Below, in pieces: positions 43,979 through 53,518 of a stretch of DNA of 64,000 nt. The stretch's first letter is position 1, and the number at the start of each line of letters is the position of its first letter. This DNA is from Limosilactobacillus reuteri (GTDB taxonomy: Bacteria; Bacillota; Bacilli; Lactobacillales; Lactobacillaceae). The DNA is taken from positions 175,001 through 239,000 of the forward strand of contig NZ_CP139478.1 of assembly GCF_034259105.1 (NCBI RefSeq). Direction: 5' to 3'. The notes under the pieces were generated by a model. It did no database searches, had not been told where the DNA came from, and worked only from the letters and a program-made list of their open reading frames with translations. A program made the translations under genes and the position numbers.

Positions 43979-44723
43979 GCATGTTGAGAAGCGTTTTAAC
44001 GATCAAACGGTGATTCCTGATCTCAATTTTACAGTCAACAAGGGCGAATTTATAACGATTCTTGGCTCATCTGGTTCAGGGAAAACTACTACCTTGAAAA
44101 TGATTAATGGGTTGATAGCGCCAAGTGCTGGTGAAATTTTAATTGATGGACAAAAGCTTCGGGAACTCGATCTAGTAAAATTGCGCCGGCACATGGGATA
44201 TGTTGTCCAACAGATCGGATTATTCCCTCATATGACAATTGGACAAAATATTGCAGTTGTGCCTAAGATGCTGCATTGGGATAAGAAAGAGATTAATAAT
44301 CGTGTTAAAGAATTACTAAGTCTTGTTCAACTAACCCCCACTGAATATATAAACCGCTATCCTCAACAATTATCTGGGGGCCAACAACAACGCGTAGGAG
44401 TGGCAAGGGCCTTAGCAACTAATCCGCCATATGTGTTATTTGACGAACCCTTTGGCGCGCTGGATGCCTTAACAAGGATGGAATTGCAACGAGAGATAAA
44501 AAAGATTCATGAGTCATTGGCAGAAAAGACTTTTATGTTTGTAACCCATGATATTAACGAAGCTTTATTTTTAGGCCAACGAGTGATGATCATGCATGAA
44601 GGACGTATTGTTCAATTTGCTACGCCAGAAGAAATTGTTCGCCGTCCAGCAACGGAATTTGTTGAGCAGCTTTTAGGAACGATTCGCCAAAATCAAGATT
44701 TGTGGAGGCGACAATATGATTGA
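43953..44723 (+). CDS. opuCA: Osmoprotectant ABC transporter ATPase (OpuCA-like)
   Basis: 256 aa. Walker A GSSGSGKTT (near 38), Q-loop VVQQIGLFPH, signature LSGGQQQRVGVARAL, Walker B YVLFDEPFGALD and switch His in MFVTHDINEA. The protein lacks the C-terminal CBS domains of longer OpuA/OpuCA proteins, so ionic-strength sensing by those domains is not expected. Overlaps both neighbouring permease genes (26 and 8 bases), indicating tight coupling. Confidence 0.92.
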   Translation: MTEPIIQFKHVEKRFNDQTVIPDLNFTVNKGEFITILGSSGSGKTTTLKMINGLIAPSAGEILIDGQKLRELDLVKLRRHMGYVVQQIGLFPHMTIGQNIAVVPKMLHWDKKEINNRVKELLSLVQLTPTEYINRYPQQLSGGQQQRVGVARALATNPPYVLFDEPFGALDALTRMELQREIKKIHESLAEKTFMFVTHDINEALFLGQRVMIMHEGRIVQFATPEEIVRRPATEFVEQLLGTIRQNQDLWRRQYD

Positions 44724-45354
44724 GTATTGGAATGAGAATTGGCCGATAATGCTTGATGATGTGCAGCAACATGCAACGATGGTTCTTTCTTCATTAGCAA
44801 TTGCCTTAGTGATTGCGGTTGTAATAATCTTATTATTCTTACGGCGTGAAAAATGGCTTAACAGTTTGATCTATTTCTTTTCACTCTTATATTCAATTCC
44901 AAGTTTTGCATTTTTTGCCTTACTCTTACCGATTTCTGGATTAGGAATGAAGACTGCAATTATTGTTTTAACGATCTACTCTGAATATGTCCTATTGCGT
45001 TCCTTCATTACGGGAATCCGTGGCGTTGATCCACAATTAATCGAAGTTGGTGTGGGGATGGGAATGACATCTCGACAGGTTTTTCACCAAATTCAATTGC
45101 CACTAGCATTACCGGCAATTTTTAGCGGAATCCAAGTGGCACTAGCTTCGACAATGGCAATGGCGACTATTGCGGCAACGATCAATGCTGGTGGGCTTGG
45201 TCAATTATTATTTGAAGGACTGCAGGGGCAACAGGTAGTGCCGATTTTGTGGGGAACAATTTTAACAATGGCTTTAACATTAGTTTGTGCCGGAATTGTT
45301 CAATTGATTTCGTGGATGTTGTTGCATCGATGGAAAGGAGTGTTAAATAACTGA
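44716..45354 (+). CDS. opuCD: Osmoprotectant ABC transporter permease (OpuCD-like)
   Basis: 212 aa with about five membrane segments and the loop EVGVGMGMTSRQVFHQIQLP that contacts the ATPase. Second permease of the OpuC complex. GGAGGCG precedes the ATG. Last gene of the operon; msrB follows after 71 bases with its own GAGGAGG. Confidence 0.9.
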   Translation: MIEYWNENWPIMLDDVQQHATMVLSSLAIALVIAVVIILLFLRREKWLNSLIYFFSLLYSIPSFAFFALLLPISGLGMKTAIIVLTIYSEYVLLRSFITGIRGVDPQLIEVGVGMGMTSRQVFHQIQLPLALPAIFSGIQVALASTMAMATIAATINAGGLGQLLFEGLQGQQVVPILWGTILTMALTLVCAGIVQLISWMLLHRWKGVLNN

Positions 45355-45425
45355 GCAGGAAATTAGTAGTATTCACTGAGAATTCGTATAATCAAAATAG
45401 GTAACGAAAACGAGGAGGATGCTGA

Positions 45426-45854
45426 ATGGATAAAAATGAATTAAAGAAATTAACGCCAATGCAATATGCTGTGACTCAAATGGGAGTTACGGAAAAACCA
45501 TATAGTGGTAAATATGATCGATTTGATGAACCGGGTATTTATGTTGACGTTGTTAGTGGGGAACCATTATTCTCATCATTAGATAAATACGATGCAGGAT
45601 GTGGTTGGCCGGCATTTACTAAACCAATTAAGAAGCGTGCTCTTACAGAAAAGCGCGATCAATCATTTGGGATGGAACGAACCGAGGTAAGAAGTAAGGA
45701 AGCTGATTCACATCTAGGTCATGTCTTTACTGATGGCCCAACTGAGCGCGGAGGATTGCGCTATTGCATCAATTCAGCCGCTCTGCAGTTTATCCCGGTT
45801 GATAAATTGCAAGAAGAAGGTTACGGAGAATATTTAAGTTTGTTTGATAAATAG
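45426..45854 (+). CDS. msrB: Peptide-methionine (R)-S-oxide reductase
   Basis: 142 aa, full-length MsrB domain. Landmarks are [14 protein letters not shown] (about residue 55), the [11 protein letters not shown] motif (near 97) and the catalytic Cys in [10 protein letters not shown] (near 116). The paired CxxC zinc sites of some MsrB proteins are absent. It repairs oxidised methionine in cytoplasmic proteins using thioredoxin. GAGGAGG lies 8 bases upstream of the ATG. A terminator follows. Confidence 0.95.
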   Translation: MDKNELKKLTPMQYAVTQMGVTEKPYSGKYDRFDEPGIYVDVVSGEPLFSSLDKYDAGCGWPAFTKPIKKRALTEKRDQSFGMERTEVRSKEADSHLGHVFTDGPTERGGLRYCINSAALQFIPVDKLQEEGYGEYLSLFDK

Positions 45855-45856
45855 TT

Positions 45857-45917
45857 AAAAATCGAGAATGAGGCTGAGAGAAAACAAAAGTTTTCTCCCA
45901 GCCTCATTCTCGATTTT
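45857..45917. terminator. Bidirectional terminator between msrB and the ClC gene
   Basis: AAAATCGAGAATGAGGCTG pairs perfectly with CAGCCTCATTCTCGATTTT, extended by GAGAAAAC/GTTTTCTC. T-rich flanks on both strands. Confidence 0.9.
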
Positions 45918-45929
45918 GGCTTTAAATTA

Positions 45930-47282
45930 TTATTTTTCTTCTAACATTGCGTCATAAAGTGAAGGACGACCACCTAATAGGCGATTAACGTAATAGGCGA
46001 CTAAAGTAATTAAGGTCATTGGTAAAATTTGTTCAACTGAACCCACCATTTCAGTTACTAATAAAATTGCTGTAAATGGTAGTCCTTCTGCCCCGCCAAA
46101 ATATGCGGCCATTGAAATTATAATGATGTTGACATAGCAGCTGGCAGGGATTATTCCCATATGGATAAGAATAGTTCCAGTTAATGCGCCGATAACGGTT
46201 CCTAAAACAAATAATGGCATGAAAATACCTCCGGGGACATTAGCACCATATGCGATCATTGTGCCACCGAAACGAAGGATGAAATAAACTAATAAAATCG
46301 CGATCATTGCTTGCCAATTTGTTGAAAGGGACATATTGGTGACGTACTTAATGAAATCGTGACTACCACCAAGGATATAAGGATTCCATAATCCAACAGG
46401 AATAACTAATAATAATGGAATAATGCTATGGAATTCTTTGGGAATAAAGGTGATTCTGCTGTACCACCAGGTGAGGTTGAGAGCAGCAAATTGAAAACAG
46501 TATGCTAAGAAACCAATAACAATTCCCGCAACGATTAACCATGGATAAGATGCGACAGGCAATTTGGTTGTTATTGGAATATATAAGCAGGGCTTAATGC
46601 CAAAAAACAAAAAAGTAATAAATGCAGAAACAATGGAAGAAGTTAAAGCGGGAATCCAAATTTGGGAATTGAAATTATGAGTCATTTCTTCTAGTAAAAA
46701 CATTGTTCCTGCTAGAGGAGCGCTGAAAGCAGCAGATAACCCGGCAGCAACGTCACATTCCATTAATAAATATTTATCTTTATCTGTGAGGTGAAAAAAT
46801 TTTTCGTTAAAGCAAGCTCCAATACAAGCACCAATTTGGATACTTGGTCCTTCACGTCCTAAGAAAAGTCCAGGACAGATAGTGAGCAAACTAGCAACAA
46901 ACTTTCGCCATAATACAGGCCACCAATGGATACGATGTCTTCCTAGCAAAACAGCTTTTAATTGTGTAACCCCGGAACGAACAACGTCCTCTTCATAAGG
47001 CTTTACAATTTTTCCAATTAACCATGCAACGATAAATGTACCTAATACATAAGGGATCAAAACTAAGGGATATTTTCCCATAAAAGGATAGATAATAGTA
47101 AGTAAAGTCAGTGTATGATCGATAATCCAGCGAAAGACCCCGATTACAAGACCAGTTACTATCCCAATAGCAATGCTAACGCCAAGGTAACGCGAAACAA
47201 TGGAGGTGAATGGTTTTCCTAAAATGTCCCGTGCCCGTTTGTGATATAAGGTATTTTCATTTTTCACAAATATTGCCTCCAA
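45930..47282 (-). CDS. ClC-family chloride channel or H+/Cl- antiporter
   Basis: 450 aa with about 10 membrane spans. The anion-path motifs are GLFLGREGPSIQIGA (gating Glu, near 148) and GANVPGGIFMPLF, with VRSGVTQL in place of GSGIP. A Glu pair in FLLEEMTHNF sits where the proton-pathway Glu of antiporters is found, so exchange of Cl- and H+ is plausible, for example in acid resistance. No C-terminal CBS domains. TTGGAGGC precedes the start. The terminator at its end is shared with msrB. Confidence 0.9.
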   Translation of the reverse strand: MEAIFVKNENTLYHKRARDILGKPFTSIVSRYLGVSIAIGIVTGLVIGVFRWIIDHTLTLLTIIYPFMGKYPLVLIPYVLGTFIVAWLIGKIVKPYEEDVVRSGVTQLKAVLLGRHRIHWWPVLWRKFVASLLTICPGLFLGREGPSIQIGACIGACFNEKFFHLTDKDKYLLMECDVAAGLSAAFSAPLAGTMFLLEEMTHNFNSQIWIPALTSSIVSAFITFLFFGIKPCLYIPITTKLPVASYPWLIVAGIVIGFLAYCFQFAALNLTWWYSRITFIPKEFHSIIPLLLVIPVGLWNPYILGGSHDFIKYVTNMSLSTNWQAMIAILLVYFILRFGGTMIAYGANVPGGIFMPLFVLGTVIGALTGTILIHMGIIPASCYVNIIIISMAAYFGGAEGLPFTAILLVTEMVGSVEQILPMTLITLVAYYVNRLLGGRPSLYDAMLEEK

Positions 47283-47311
47283 TACGGTGTTTTCCCTATA
47301 TTAGCATAAAA

Positions 47312-47357
47312 AGAGAGTGAACAATAACAGTCTGCGAGAGATAAGTATTGTTCACCC
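47312..47357. terminator. Terminator of the toxin-like small gene
   Basis: GTGAACAATA and TATTGTTCAC form a perfect 10-bp stem with a 19-base loop; on the minus strand it is followed by TCTCTTTTTA. Confidence 0.7.
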
Positions 47358-47375
47358 TTATTTTCTATGAGCTTG

Positions 47376-47486
47376 TTAATAAAATCTATGTTGGTGTTTA
47401 CCACCCACAAATAAACTTATAATTGAAGCTAATAAAATTGCGGAAAAACTTACAACGGCGATTACGTTACTCAATAATGACATCAT
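47376..47486 (-). CDS. 36-aa hydrophobic peptide, candidate type I toxin
   Basis: MMSLLSNVIAVVSFSAIL begins a single membrane helix ending near ISLFVGG, followed by a short basic tail (KHQHRFY), the shape of type I toxin or holin-like toxin peptides. AAAGGGTG precedes two adjacent ATGs. GGTGTTTACC just before the ATG is perfectly complementary to GGTAAACACC in codons 28-31, so the ribosome binding site could be masked by the mRNA's own 3' part, as in several type I toxin mRNAs. A TATAAT box lies about 50 bases upstream and a terminator just downstream. No antitoxin RNA is proven. Confidence 0.55.
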   Translation of the reverse strand: MMSLLSNVIAVVSFSAILLASIISLFVGGKHQHRFY

Positions 47487-47533
47487 GGTAAACACCCTTT
47501 CTTAATAAAAATGACATCGCTTTCATCAACTAC

Positions 47534-47539
47534 ATTATA
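47534..47539 (-). promoter_or_regulatory. -10 box of the toxin-like gene
   Basis: TATAAT on the minus strand, about 48 bases before the start codons. No good -35 hexamer is seen (TTAATC at 19 bases is the best). Confidence 0.4.
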
Positions 47540-47612
47540 ACATTAGTTGGCTATAATTGATTAAAAAGCATCTCTTATTTTACTAATTAGGGTATTCATT
47601 TAAACATCTTGC

Positions 47613-48758
47613 TTATTCTTTGAAGAAATCACGAATAATTTGCTTATAAGCTTTAATTGTAGCAACGTAACTGGAAATAGTTGTATATTCATCATTTTGA
47701 TGAGCCGCATTCCAATCATCACAACCTAAAATTACAACCGGAAGATCTGGCCGATTTAATGTAAATACACTCGCATCTGTTGCACCATTGATAATATCGA
47801 GTTTGATATCATTTGGATAATTGCGCTGAGCAGCATTGAGGGCGATTTGGACAAAATCATTATTAGGTTCTGTTGCAATGGGATAGAAATCTTGAATAAT
47901 TTTTAGTTCTAATTGGAAGGGAGTTGTGTGATTAATGTATTCAAGCGCATCGTTTAATCGATCTGCAACTTTAACATTATTAAATGCTGCCGTGGGACGA
48001 ATATTGCCATGTAAACTAGCGCTGTCGGGGATGGTATTAACTTGAGAACCACCATCAATAACTGTAATACTATGCTGTACTTTACCGAGATATTGATCAT
48101 CCTTGCTATTATCAAAAAGGTGTTTTTCTTCTTCGATAAACTTTAGCAACCCTTCAATTGCATTAATACCGTTTTGCGGATGCGAGCTATGGCAAGACTT
48201 TCCATAGCTAGTAACGCGATAGTTCATACTTCCTGAGTGAGCAAAAATAACGTTTCCGCCAGTTGGTTCGCCGACTACTAATGCATCAAGATCATCGGCA
48301 ACCCCTTGTTTTTGTAATCGATAGGCACCAGGAGTACCGAGTTCTTCTCCGGCGGTAGCAATAAACCTAACCGTTCCTGATGGCAACTGACCAGCTTCTT
48401 TTAATTCGATTAAGACGATGGCTTGAGCAGCCAGACCGCTTTTCATATCAGCTGCTCCCCGACCGAAAACATAATCACCGTTAATTTCACCGCCAAAGGG
48501 ATCATGTTGCCAGCGATCTGGATTAGGTACTGCCACAGTGTCTTGATGCCCAGTAAGCCCAAGAATTTTTTTGCTTTCACCAGTTCCAATTTCCGCGATC
48601 AAATTTGCACGACGGTCACCAAATTCATCAACTTTTGAATCAATTCCGTGACTTGCTAAAAGTTTTTGTAAGTAATGGGCTACTTCAACTTCATTTCCAT
48701 TAACAGAATGAATTTTTATTAAATCTTGCAGTACTTTGACTTTTTCACTGACTTCCAT
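47613..48758 (-). CDS. M20-family metallopeptidase (ArgE/DapE-like deacylase)
   Basis: 381 aa. Zinc ligands and catalytic residues are seen in GLTGHQDTVAVP (His-x-Asp, near 71), GRGAADMKSG (near 103), TAGEELG (Glu-Glu, near 135), VVGEPTG (near 162) and NAAHQNDEY near the C-terminus; the dimerisation domain is the middle third. The family removes acyl groups from N-acyl amino acids or cleaves small peptides. It starts 20 bases after the metI stop in the same direction, so it probably belongs to the T-box-controlled metQNI operon and may release methionine or a related amino acid. Confidence 0.88.
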   Translation of the reverse strand: MEVSEKVKVLQDLIKIHSVNGNEVEVAHYLQKLLASHGIDSKVDEFGDRRANLIAEIGTGESKKILGLTGHQDTVAVPNPDRWQHDPFGGEINGDYVFGRGAADMKSGLAAQAIVLIELKEAGQLPSGTVRFIATAGEELGTPGAYRLQKQGVADDLDALVVGEPTGGNVIFAHSGSMNYRVTSYGKSCHSSHPQNGINAIEGLLKFIEEEKHLFDNSKDDQYLGKVQHSITVIDGGSQVNTIPDSASLHGNIRPTAAFNNVKVADRLNDALEYINHTTPFQLELKIIQDFYPIATEPNNDFVQIALNAAQRNYPNDIKLDIINGATDASVFTLNRPDLPVVILGCDDWNAAHQNDEYTTISSYVATIKAYKQIIRDFFKE

Positions 48759-48777
48759 AATAACCCCTCCTAGTATG

Positions 48778-49467
48778 TTAACGGTCTTGGTGGTTAAGCT
48801 TCTTGGCTAAAATATCGCCAACTACTTGAATGATTAAAACAAATAAAAGAACAAGAATCGTGGCGACAAGGGTTACGTCGTTGTTAAAGCGGTCGTAACC
48901 GTATGAAATAGCAGTATTACCCAAACCACCAGCACCAATTGCACCAGCCATTGCAGTAAGGCTAACTAAACTAATTAGTGTAACGGTGGAGACACGGACA
49001 AGTTCAGAACGTGCTTCGCGGAGGTAAACGTCAATAATAATATCCCAGTTAGTAGCCCCAATAGCTTGGGCAGCTTCAATTTTACCGTGGTCAACACTTT
49101 CAAGCGCAACTTGAACTTGACGAGCATAGAAAGCAAATACACCTAATGAAAGCGGCACTAATGCGGCGGTTGTTCCAATCTGTGTTCCAACAATCAATTG
49201 GGTGAAGGGGGCAATGAAGGCCAACAAAATGATAAATGGAATTGCCCGGAAAACAGATACGACTTTATCAACGATACTAAAAACAATTCGATTTTCTAAA
49301 ATTCCACCGGGCTCAGTGACCACAAGCGCAACTCCGAAAATTAATCCTAAAATTCCGCCGAAGATAGCAGGCCAGAAAGTCATGTAGATAGTTTGAACGA
49401 TTGAAGTGCCCCAACCGTTGTCACCACCCCAACCAAGTTGAATTACATTTGGTATAAGATTATTCAT
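48778..49467 (-). CDS. metI: Methionine ABC transporter permease
   Basis: 229 aa from the ATG at 49467 ([15 protein letters not shown]), which has GGAGGA upstream. Five membrane segments and the permease loop [19 protein letters not shown]. Forms the membrane channel of the methionine importer with MetN and MetQ. Overlaps the end of metN by 8 bases. Confidence 0.93.
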   Translation of the reverse strand: MNNLIPNVIQLGWGGDNGWGTSIVQTIYMTFWPAIFGGILGLIFGVALVVTEPGGILENRIVFSIVDKVVSVFRAIPFIILLAFIAPFTQLIVGTQIGTTAALVPLSLGVFAFYARQVQVALESVDHGKIEAAQAIGATNWDIIIDVYLREARSELVRVSTVTLISLVSLTAMAGAIGAGGLGNTAISYGYDRFNNDVTLVATILVLLFVLIIQVVGDILAKKLNHQDR

Positions 49468-50524
49468 TCCAAATCCTCCGATCATCAATCTTTGTGACAG
49501 TAACATCGTTTTCTTTTAAGAAGTCAATAGCTTGTTGACGCTTATCAGCATCGCCCTTAATAACCACAAACAGGGTACCGACTGGTGAACCAGCCAAGAC
49601 TTCAATATTTCCATAAAGCATACTTGCTTCAACTTGCAACTTCTTATATAACTCGATAATGATCGATTTAGTCACGTTATTTGCATCGTAGACCAATTGC
49701 AGCAACTCTTCATCATCGTCAAGGTGGCCAAGGTCAAATGCTTTAAGGGTATCGACTGCGGCTAAGGAACCTCCCACAAATTGACGGGTTAAGTCCTGTT
49801 GTGGTTGGAGGAACACCTTCTGCAAGGTGCCGCGCTCAATGATTTGTCCATATTCCATGACAGCAATCTTATTAGCTACTCGTTTAACGGCATCCATCTC
49901 ATGGGTAATGAGGACAATCGTTAAATCTAATTTTTCGTTGAGCCGTTTAAGAAGGTCCAAAATCTGATTAGTGTTTTGGGGGTCAAGAGCCGAAGTAGCC
50001 TCATCAGAAATTAGGATTTCAGGATCATTAGCTAATGCCCGGGCAATGGAAACTCGTTGTTGTTCACCACCAGATAATTGAACCGGGTAGAATTCAGCCT
50101 TATCCTTTAAGCCAACTAAGTCTAAAAGTTCAAGCGCCTTCTTCTCCTTTGCGTCATCATCCAGGTCAGTATGTTTAAGAGCAAAAAGGACATTTTCAAT
50201 TACTGAAGTTTCATTTAATAAATTGAAGTGTTGAAAAATCATTCCAATTTTTCGGCGCTTTTCTTGTAACTCTTTATTACTAATTTGCTGTTGATGGTCT
50301 TTGAAAAAAACAGTGCCATTAACTGTTACTGAACCAGCGGTAGGAAGTTGTAGGAGGTTGATAGTTCGAACTAATGTTGATTTACCAGCTCCAGAATAAC
50401 CAACAATCCCATAAATGTCGCCTTTTTCTACTTTTAAGGTAACATCCTTAACGGCATGAACAACCTGTTTTCGTTGCTTAAAAGTTACGCTAATGTTGTC
50501 TAAGTCAATGATCGGGTTCGCCAT
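49460..50524 (-). CDS. metN: Methionine ABC transporter ATPase
   Basis: 354 aa. Walker [11 protein letters not shown] (near 38), signature [15 protein letters not shown], Walker [14 protein letters not shown] and switch His in VLITHEMD. The C-terminal 100 residues form the NIL domain that binds methionine and inhibits transport. GGAGG precedes the start. It lies 12 bases after metQ. Confidence 0.95.
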   Translation of the reverse strand: MANPIIDLDNISVTFKQRKQVVHAVKDVTLKVEKGDIYGIVGYSGAGKSTLVRTINLLQLPTAGSVTVNGTVFFKDHQQQISNKELQEKRRKIGMIFQHFNLLNETSVIENVLFALKHTDLDDDAKEKKALELLDLVGLKDKAEFYPVQLSGGEQQRVSIARALANDPEILISDEATSALDPQNTNQILDLLKRLNEKLDLTIVLITHEMDAVKRVANKIAVMEYGQIIERGTLQKVFLQPQQDLTRQFVGGSLAAVDTLKAFDLGHLDDDEELLQLVYDANNVTKSIIIELYKKLQVEASMLYGNIEVLAGSPVGTLFVVIKGDADKRQQAIDFLKENDVTVTKIDDRRIWNE

Positions 50525-50536
50525 ATTAATCCTCCT

Positions 50537-51388
50537 TTATTTATTGAAGTTGAGGTCCCAAGCAGGAATTTCTGCTGTTCCGTATAGTTTCTTAATTTCT
50601 CGTTTTGTTTTTTCAGTTTGGTAAGCACGCACAACATCTTTGTAAATCTTGTTGTTCTTTTCACTGCCTTTAACAGCAATAATGTTGACCCATTGCTTTG
50701 AATCCTTGTTAACTGGTTCAACGAAAATAGCACTCTTGTAATTAAGACCAGCAGCTTGCGCATAGTTAGTGTTAACTACTGCGGCATCAACGTTATCTAA
50801 CGACCGGGCTGTTTGATCAGCGGCTAATTCTTTAATCTTAAGATCGCGTGGGTTCTTAGAAATTGAACTTACGGTTGCGAGCTTTGTGCCCTTCTTTAGG
50901 TCAATCAAACCAGCATTCTTTAATGCGAATAATGCCCGTGATTCGTTTGAAGCATCATTTGGTACTGCGATCGTTCCACCATTAGGAATTTCCTTTACAC
51001 TCTTGTATTGCTTGGAGTATAACCGGATTGGAGTAATAAATGTATCACCTAAAGAAACAAGATCAGTTTTATGGGCTTTATTCCAAGTTTGTAAGAATAA
51101 CTTGTGTTGGAAGGCGTTTAAGTCAACATCGCCATTTTCCAAAGCCTTGTTTGGTTGGTTGTAATCAGTGAATCGTTTGAATTTTAAAGTGACATTGTAC
51201 TTATCTTTAGCGGTTTTGCTTACTGAATTCCAAATTTCATCGTCTTGTTTTGAACCAGCCATAATCCCGACAGTAACAGTCCGTTTTGCTTGTTGCTGCG
51301 GACGGATAAAACTAAAGTATCCGGCAATAACAACGATAAGTGCAACTACTGACCAAATAATGATATTTCTTCTTTTCTTTCTCTTCAT
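50537..51388 (-). CDS. metQ: Methionine-binding protein of the ABC transporter (NlpA family)
   Basis: 283 aa. NlpA/MetQ pattern: TVTVGIMAGSKQDDEIW, NGDVDLNAFQHKLFLQTW, GGTIAVPNDASNESRALF and AAVVNTNYAQAAGL. There is no lipobox Cys; the protein is instead anchored by an uncleaved hydrophobic segment after a very basic start (KRKKRRNIIIWSVVALIVVI). First gene of the metQ-metN-metI operon, preceded by a T-box leader. Confidence 0.92.
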   Translation of the reverse strand: MKRKKRRNIIIWSVVALIVVIAGYFSFIRPQQQAKRTVTVGIMAGSKQDDEIWNSVSKTAKDKYNVTLKFKRFTDYNQPNKALENGDVDLNAFQHKLFLQTWNKAHKTDLVSLGDTFITPIRLYSKQYKSVKEIPNGGTIAVPNDASNESRALFALKNAGLIDLKKGTKLATVSSISKNPRDLKIKELAADQTARSLDNVDAAVVNTNYAQAAGLNYKSAIFVEPVNKDSKQWVNIIAVKGSEKNNKIYKDVVRAYQTEKTKREIKKLYGTAEIPAWDLNFNK

Positions 51389-51459
51389 AGTAAAAACTCC
51401 CTTTCAATCAATTAAATATTTTCGTTGGTTAATTAAAACGTTAAGTTGCTAGTAAATAA

Positions 51460-51743
51460 AAAAGCACTCGTCCCTTTATTCAAAGGACGAGTGCTTCGCG
51501 TTACCACCTTTATTTGCCGGATCTTCACAGACCCAGCCTCAGTAGGTTACTCTAATAAAATAATTAGAATTACCTAGCACTAATAACGTGTGCTAACCCG
51601 TTATCGACTAACAATCATCGATACCATTCCAAGCCCATCTTCAGTAGTTACGCTTGCTTCTTCACACCACCCAGAAGCTCTCTTAAAAGCCTCGCTACTT
51701 ACTCTGCTTTTCGATATGTTTTAACGTTCAATTAATTGTTACG
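51460..51743 (-). promoter_or_regulatory. Methionine T-box leader with terminator
   Basis: On the minus strand the conserved T-box AGGTGGTAACGCG (51497-51509) precedes a terminator, AAGCACTCGTCC with GGACGAGTGCTT and a T-run (about 51460-51496). A distal stem I loop has GGTGTGA (GGUGNRA type), and an ATG triplet at 51636-51638 is a suitable Met specifier. Uncharged tRNA-Met would bind and favour the antiterminator, turning on metQNI when methionine is scarce. Confidence 0.9.
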
Positions 51744-51749
51744 TGTTCC

Positions 51750-51777
51750 ATTATAATGATTCTCTAATTTTTGTCAA
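51750..51777 (-). promoter_or_regulatory. Consensus promoter of the metQNI operon
   Basis: On the minus strand TTGACA (51772-51777) and TATAAT (51750-51755) match consensus, 16 bases apart. Transcription would start near 51743. Confidence 0.85.
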
Positions 51778-51813
51778 CGTGTTTTTTAATTTAAATTTTA
51801 CTTTATTTGAGTC

Positions 51814-53492
51814 CCTGAATTATTCACCATAAGTTCTCCAAGCACAGCGTCACCCCGTTATCATGGGCGGTACTGTGTTTTTTTGTTTTTCACCTTTTTA
51901 GTGCAGAAAAAGAACCTCCGATTTGGTATAGTTGATTCACCACAAGTCAGCTATCCACCAAAAGAAAGAGGTCCTTCTCATGGCAACTTTACCGGAAAAA
52001 CGAGTTAATTTCAATCCTAAATTACATATTTCGCACACTGGTGGTGAACTTTCCACTGATGCTGGGCTAGTGTTGGTCAAAGAATTAATGGCGCAACTCA
52101 ATTTCACGACCTTAGCGTATCAATTAGTCCATTTTGATGACCAGCGCCATTACGCTCGTTACAGCAACGTTAGTCTACTAGAGCAGGTCGTGCTGCAGTT
52201 GATCGCCGGCTACCCTGCCGATCTAGCTGCCACTAGTTTGCGCGATGACCCCACATTTAAATTACTATTGACACAACCGCAATTGGCCTCACAACCGTCG
52301 TTATCCCGTTTTTGGCAACGCTGTGACGAGCAGACCATCACCTCATTACAAACGTTGAATCAAGCATTGCTTGACCAAGCGTGGACTGGCGCCAAGCAAC
52401 AACAGCTAATTCTCGATATTGACTCGACCCATGCCGATACTCATGGTCATCAGGAAAAAACGGCCTTTAATGCGCATTACGGTACCACGGGTTACCATCC
52501 GCTGGTCGCTTTTGACGGGCAAACGGGCCACTGTTTAAAGGCTCAATTGCGCCCAGGTAATGTTTATACCAGTACGGATATTGCCCCCTTTATCACACCA
52601 CTACTACAGCACTATCATCAAGTCAAACCGAACGCTGATATCTTGGTCCGCGGGGATAGTGGCTTTGCGACTCCAGAATTATACGAAACTTGTGAAGCCA
52701 ACGACACTTTTTACTTGATCCGCCTGAAAGCCAATCGGCGGCTGAACCAACTGGCTGAACGTTTTGTTCAGATCAGTGATGAGCAGAATTGGACTGAGAC
52801 CGAGGTCCATTATTATCGCGCGTCTTATCAAGCCCGATCATGGCCTAAGCCGCGCCAGATCTATATTAAATCAACTCGACCAGCTGGTGAATTGTTATTT
52901 CAACATGAATACCTCGTGTCCAATTTAACGAGTTTTGTCGCCGAAGATGCGTTTCACGCCTATCACCAACGGGGTCAAATGGAAAACTATATCAAGGAAG
53001 CCAAAGCTGGCTTTTACCTGGATAAAATGACTAGCTCGCAATTTATACCAAATTATGCCCGCATGATGCTCAGTGTCCTCGCTTATAATTTAGTCAGCTT
53101 GATGCGCCAATTGTTGCCTGCACAACATCAGCGATTACAGGTTACAACCTTGCGCTTATGGCTGTTTAAAGTAGCGGGTAAGCTGGTGACCAGCGGCCGG
53201 CAACTTTATCTAAAATTAAGTCGCCACCACGTCTATCAGGATTTGTTTTATCAACTGTTAGCTCGAATCCAAGCGCTACAGTGGGGCTAGCTCAGTACGA
53301 TAAATCAAAAAAAGGCCGTTCGACCAAGGGGCAAGTACGCCCAAAATTGAGGATCAAAGATTTATCCAGCCCCATAATTTGGTAGCCTTTAGCAAAAACA
53401 GTACATCTTGGTTTGACTACGCCATAGCAGCACGAGAATTGGTCCAAAATTGTGCGGTATGCCGATATTAAACCTCGTATGAATAATTCGAG
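51814..53492 (+). mobile_element. IS1380-family element
   Basis: 1679 bp with imperfect terminal repeats (left CCTGAATTATTCA, right inverted CTCGAATTATTCA) and a 5-bp target duplication GAGTC (51809-51813 and 53493-53497). Its GC content is visibly higher than its surroundings, suggesting recent arrival. It lies 37 bases upstream of the metQNI promoter. Confidence 0.85.
51980..53290 (+). CDS. IS1380-family transposase
   Basis: 436 aa from the ATG at 51980 (MATLPEKRVNFNPKLHISH), with AGAGG upstream. The fold fits IS4/IS1380 group DDE transposases: LILDIDSTHADTHGHQ (first D), ILVRGDSGFATPELYE (second D) and RGQMENYIKEAKAGFYLDKM with the Glu. Intact. Confidence 0.92.
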   Translation: MATLPEKRVNFNPKLHISHTGGELSTDAGLVLVKELMAQLNFTTLAYQLVHFDDQRHYARYSNVSLLEQVVLQLIAGYPADLAATSLRDDPTFKLLLTQPQLASQPSLSRFWQRCDEQTITSLQTLNQALLDQAWTGAKQQQLILDIDSTHADTHGHQEKTAFNAHYGTTGYHPLVAFDGQTGHCLKAQLRPGNVYTSTDIAPFITPLLQHYHQVKPNADILVRGDSGFATPELYETCEANDTFYLIRLKANRRLNQLAERFVQISDEQNWTETEVHYYRASYQARSWPKPRQIYIKSTRPAGELLFQHEYLVSNLTSFVAEDAFHAYHQRGQMENYIKEAKAGFYLDKMTSSQFIPNYARMMLSVLAYNLVSLMRQLLPAQHQRLQVTTLRLWLFKVAGKLVTSGRQLYLKLSRHHVYQDLFYQLLARIQALQWG

Positions 53493-53518
53493 GAGTCATC
53501 AATCGTTTTTTATTTTGC

